DNA of 64,000 nucleotides, from positions 2,100,171 to 2,164,170 of the forward strand of contig NZ_BMHP01000001.1 of assembly GCF_014641075.1 (NCBI RefSeq), written 5' to 3'. Below the pieces are notes generated by a model, which was not told where the DNA came from, ran no database searches, and saw only the letters and a list, made by a program, of their open reading frames with translations. Every line of letters begins with the position of its first letter. Within the stretch, counting starts at the first letter, position 1. This document shows, in pieces, positions 61,504 to 64,000 of this stretch. The translations under genes and the position numbers were made by a program. This DNA is from Paenibacillus nasutitermitis (lineage in GTDB: Bacteria; Bacillota; Bacilli; Paenibacillales; Paenibacillaceae).

Positions 61504-64000
61504 GTGACTAGAAATCGAGTGGCAGTTGAGTGGAGCAAGGGGCCGGTGAGAGGAGGCATATCCGTGACCGGAGGAACGATCGTAGAAGAGAAGATCATCA
61601 AAGGGAACGGCGTCGTGTCGAATGGCAGATTCACGGCGGAAGGCGAGGCGGTCCGGCTCGAATTTGTTGTCGAGACGGCGTCGGGGGGAAGGAGAGCGAA
61701 TCCGGCTATCGTTACGATCGATGTAGAGGAGAATCCGTTCAGCTTCTTCTTGCGCGACGTTCACAAGCAATATCCGATGTATATTCCGGCTTACGGGGTT
61801 TCCGTTACCGAAGCGGAGGACGGACGCTCCTACAGGCAAATCGAACAGGACATCCGGTCGAGAGGGCTGCTCAGCAACCTGCAGCAAATCGAAGCCGAGC
61901 CGGAAGAGAGTTACGAGCAGGCTGCCGCCCATACGCGCGAGCTGCCGTGCGAGACGTTTCTCGGCTTATCGCGGGACATGCGGATTTTCGGAATGAGCTT
62001 CCGCGGGGTCGGTTGGGGGGACCGGTTGTGGGACTGGGTGCAGCCGCGGTTTCACGGCTTCGAGACGAAGCTGCCGGAGGCCGAGGATAAGCCGGTCTGC
62101 TATCGGTATTTACTGGGTCGCGGCGTTGGCTGCGTCGAGGGCGTATCGCGGCGGCTGGAGAACGGTGTGCTGCCGATTCTTCATGCATCGATTGTCGATG
62201 AAGACATTACGTACAGCACCGTATCGTTCGCTTCCTACGAATCGAGCCCGTTGAACGAGCGGACGCTTTTGGGAACGGATTACCTGGTGGCGGACGGCTT
62301 CGGCCACGGCCATATGCTGACAGAAGCGCAAACGGAACGCAGGAATGAACGGCTGGAGCGGGAGATGAACCGGGAAGAGGAGACGGTACTGTATTTCCGC
62401 GCGGTGGCGACGAATACGGCCAAGGTGCCGCGATACGCCTGGTTTAAAAATCCGATCCCGAACGCTTTCGTTTTGAATAATGACAACCATTACACATTCG
62501 ACGACCGGAACGGGTTCGTGAAATTTGCGGACGACCGCATCTGCTGCGTATCCAAGCTGAACGGGCAGCCGCTGACCGAAGAGGAAACCGCGATATTGAT
62601 CCTGCCGGGGGAGACGGCCGTCTACGAATTTTATTTGCCGCATCGTCCGATTCCGCAAGCACGTGCCGAGCAGCTAAGCAGACAAAACTTCGACTCACGG
62701 CTAGAGGAATGCCGCGCGTTCTGGAACGGCAAGCTCGCCCACGCCGCCCGCATCAAGGTGCCGGAACGGCGTCTGGACGAGATGATCCGTGCCGGCTTGC
62801 TGCATCTTGATCTCATCGCCTACGGTTCGGAACCGGACGGAACGATCGCTCCGATGATTGGCGTCTATACGGCGATCGGCTCGGAGAGCTCACCGATCGT
62901 GCAATTTTTCGATTCGATCGGATGGAGTGATGTGGCGGCGCGGTCTCTTCAATTTTTCCTCGACAAGCAACATGACGACGGCTTCATTCAGAATTTCGGA
63001 GGATATATGCTGGAAACGGGCGCCGCGCTTTGGAGCTTCGGGGAGCACTACCGCTATACGCGGGACGAAACCTGGCTGGCCTCGGTCAAGGAGAAGCTGC
63101 TGAAGGCGTTTGATTATCTGGTTGCCTGGCGCAACCGCAACAAGACCGAGCAGCTCCGTGGTCAAGGATATGGCATGTTGGAAGGGAAGACGGCCGATCC
63201 CGAAGACCCGTTCCGCTCGTTCATGCTGAACGGATACGCATACATCGGGATGAGCCGGCTGGCTGAGATGCTGGCGGCTACCGATCCGGGCTCAGCCGAA
63301 CGCATTGCCGTAGAGGCGGCCGAGCTTAAGGCGGATATTCGAGCGGGCTTCTTCCGTGCATTGGCGTTGTCGCCGGTCGTTCCGCTGGCCGACGGCAGCT
63401 GGGTGCCGACCGCGCCGCCTTGGGTCGAGCATCGAGGACCGTTATCCTTGTACGCCGAAAGCGCCAAATGGCTGACGCACGCCTCGATGGTCCTTCGCGA
63501 TTCGCTGCTCGGCCCGCTGTATCTCGTCTTCCAGGAAGTGCTGGCAGCCGACGAGCCGGCCGCCGAGTTCCTGCTCCAGTTCCATAACGAGCTGATGTGC
63601 AGCCGTAATGTGGCGTTCAGCCAGCCCTATTACAGCATTCACCCGTTCGTGCATCTTCAGCGCGGCGAAGTGAAGCCATTCCTGAAGGCGTACTACAACA
63701 GCTTCACCGGATTGGCCGATCGGGAAACATATACCTTCTGGGAGCATTATTTCCACGCCAGCCCGCATAAGACGCACGAAGAAGCCTGGTTCCTGATGCA
63801 AACCCGCTGTATGCTCTATAAAGAAGACGGACAGACCTTGAACCTGCTGCCTGGCGTTCCGAGAAAATGGCTCGAGCACGGCAAGGAGATTGAACTGAAC
63901 GGGGTCGCCACTTACTTCGGACCTGTCAACCTGCATGTAGAATCGCAGCTTGAAAAAGGGGTGATATTTGCCACGATCAAATGTGCGACGAATCGCAAAC
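61504..64000 (+). CDS. Large glycosidase-like protein, six-hairpin type (3' truncated by window)
   Basis: The frame is open from a GTG at 61504 (GGAGGG seven bases upstream) to the end of the window, giving 832 residues without a stop. There is no signal peptide. The N-terminal 350 residues look like a beta-sandwich (FFLRDVHKQYPMYIPAYGVSVTEAEDGRSY). From about residue 415 an alpha/alpha barrel begins: LDEMIRAGLLHLDLIAYG, IGVYTAIGSESSPIVQFFDSIGW, KQHDDGFIQNFGGYMLETGAALWSFGEHYRYTRD, and TYTFWEHYFHASPHKTHEEAWFLMQTRCML near the end. This is typical of GH-type six-hairpin enzymes; the family is uncertain. The gene is visibly richer in GC than its neighbours. Confidence 0.8.
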   Translation, partial: MTRNRVAVEWSKGPVRGGISVTGGTIVEEKIIKGNGVVSNGRFTAEGEAVRLEFVVETASGGRRANPAIVTIDVEENPFSFFLRDVHKQYPMYIPAYGVSVTEAEDGRSYRQIEQDIRSRGLLSNLQQIEAEPEESYEQAAAHTRELPCETFLGLSRDMRIFGMSFRGVGWGDRLWDWVQPRFHGFETKLPEAEDKPVCYRYLLGRGVGCVEGVSRRLENGVLPILHASIVDEDITYSTVSFASYESSPLNERTLLGTDYLVADGFGHGHMLTEAQTERRNERLEREMNREEETVLYFRAVATNTAKVPRYAWFKNPIPNAFVLNNDNHYTFDDRNGFVKFADDRICCVSKLNGQPLTEEETAILILPGETAVYEFYLPHRPIPQARAEQLSRQNFDSRLEECRAFWNGKLAHAARIKVPERRLDEMIRAGLLHLDLIAYGSEPDGTIAPMIGVYTAIGSESSPIVQFFDSIGWSDVAARSLQFFLDKQHDDGFIQNFGGYMLETGAALWSFGEHYRYTRDETWLASVKEKLLKAFDYLVAWRNRNKTEQLRGQGYGMLEGKTADPEDPFRSFMLNGYAYIGMSRLAEMLAATDPGSAERIAVEAAELKADIRAGFFRALALSPVVPLADGSWVPTAPPWVEHRGPLSLYAESAKWLTHASMVLRDSLLGPLYLVFQEVLAADEPAAEFLLQFHNELMCSRNVAFSQPYYSIHPFVHLQRGEVKPFLKAYYNSFTGLADRETYTFWEHYFHASPHKTHEEAWFLMQTRCMLYKEDGQTLNLLPGVPRKWLEHGKEIELNGVATYFGPVNLHVESQLEKGVIFATIKCATNRK

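Noticed and set aside
61530..62090. A 186-codon plus-strand ORF rich in arginine
   Set aside because: It is a shifted-frame shadow of the long GC-rich gene that starts at 61504 and stays open to the window end.
1..64000. CRISPR arrays, tRNA or rRNA genes and prophage
   Set aside because: No regularly spaced repeats, no tRNA-like cloverleaf sequence and no phage structural genes were seen on reading both strands.

Overview
The window looks like a chromosomal segment from a low-to-moderate GC Gram-positive spore-former, most likely Paenibacillus or a close relative. The reasons are strong GGAGG-type ribosome binding sites with several TTG/GTG starts, LplA/LplB/YtcP-type carbohydrate importers with YesM/YesN-type two-component control, a T-box leader, lipobox signal peptides, a copper-amine-oxidase N-terminal-type secreted protein, and many small regulator/enzyme pairs. 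No rRNA, tRNA, CRISPR array or intact mobile element was seen. The assignment to a genus is inference from gene style, not from a marker gene.

Layout. 1-1.4 kb: end of an ABC drug/lipid exporter (ATPase cut by the window edge, plus permease). 1.5-4.1 kb: a small unknown protein, a TetR repressor with its operators, an SRPBCC protein and a DUF1801 protein. 4.2-12.7 kb: sugar locus 1, with a divergent glycosidase-like gene, a solute-binding lipoprotein, two permeases, a sensor kinase and an AraC-type response regulator. 12.9-18.8 kb: a secreted TolB-like protein, a GntR regulator with a 22-bp perfect palindrome, and an iron-chelate type ABC importer. 19-24.3 kb: a terpenoid-cyclase-fold protein and an enolase-superfamily enzyme, a VOC protein, a helveticin J-like secreted protein and a cupin. 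24.4-33 kb: a decayed ECF sigma gene, a TetR/oxidoreductase pair, a YtrA-type GntR/ABC operon, a GH4 glycosidase with its AraC regulator, and a haloalkane dehalogenase with a second TetR paralogous to the first.

33.3-43.9 kb: sugar locus 2, with a deacetylase-like protein, solute-binding lipoprotein, two permeases, a regulator that fuses a GntR DNA-binding domain to a solute-binding domain, and a 1065-residue secreted heparinase II/III-like lyase. 44.4-48.5 kb: WYL regulator, RibD/DHFR-like reductase and a short UvrA-like ATPase. 48.5-58.8 kb: AraC, small proteins, TetR/MFS efflux with a decayed SDR gene, an alpha/beta hydrolase, an IS remnant, a DUF1835 protein and a TetR/aldo-keto reductase pair. 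58.8-64 kb: an orphan T-box leader, a methyltransferase, a decayed PIG-L deacetylase gene and a large GC-rich glycosidase-like gene that runs off the window.

Two themes tie the region together. First, importer plus polysaccharide-degrading enzyme plus dedicated regulator modules, as in a soil or plant-litter degrader. Second, a dense set of one-enzyme/one-repressor switches, in which the repressor's operator can be read directly as an inverted repeat present in both promoters. Several decayed genes (ECF sigma, SDR, PIG-L, IS, possibly VOC) mark the joins between modules. The best candidates for something new are the GntR/solute-binding fusion with its lyase locus, the orphan T-box, the paired TetR operator families, the terpenoid-cyclase-fold/enolase pair and the helveticin-like protein.
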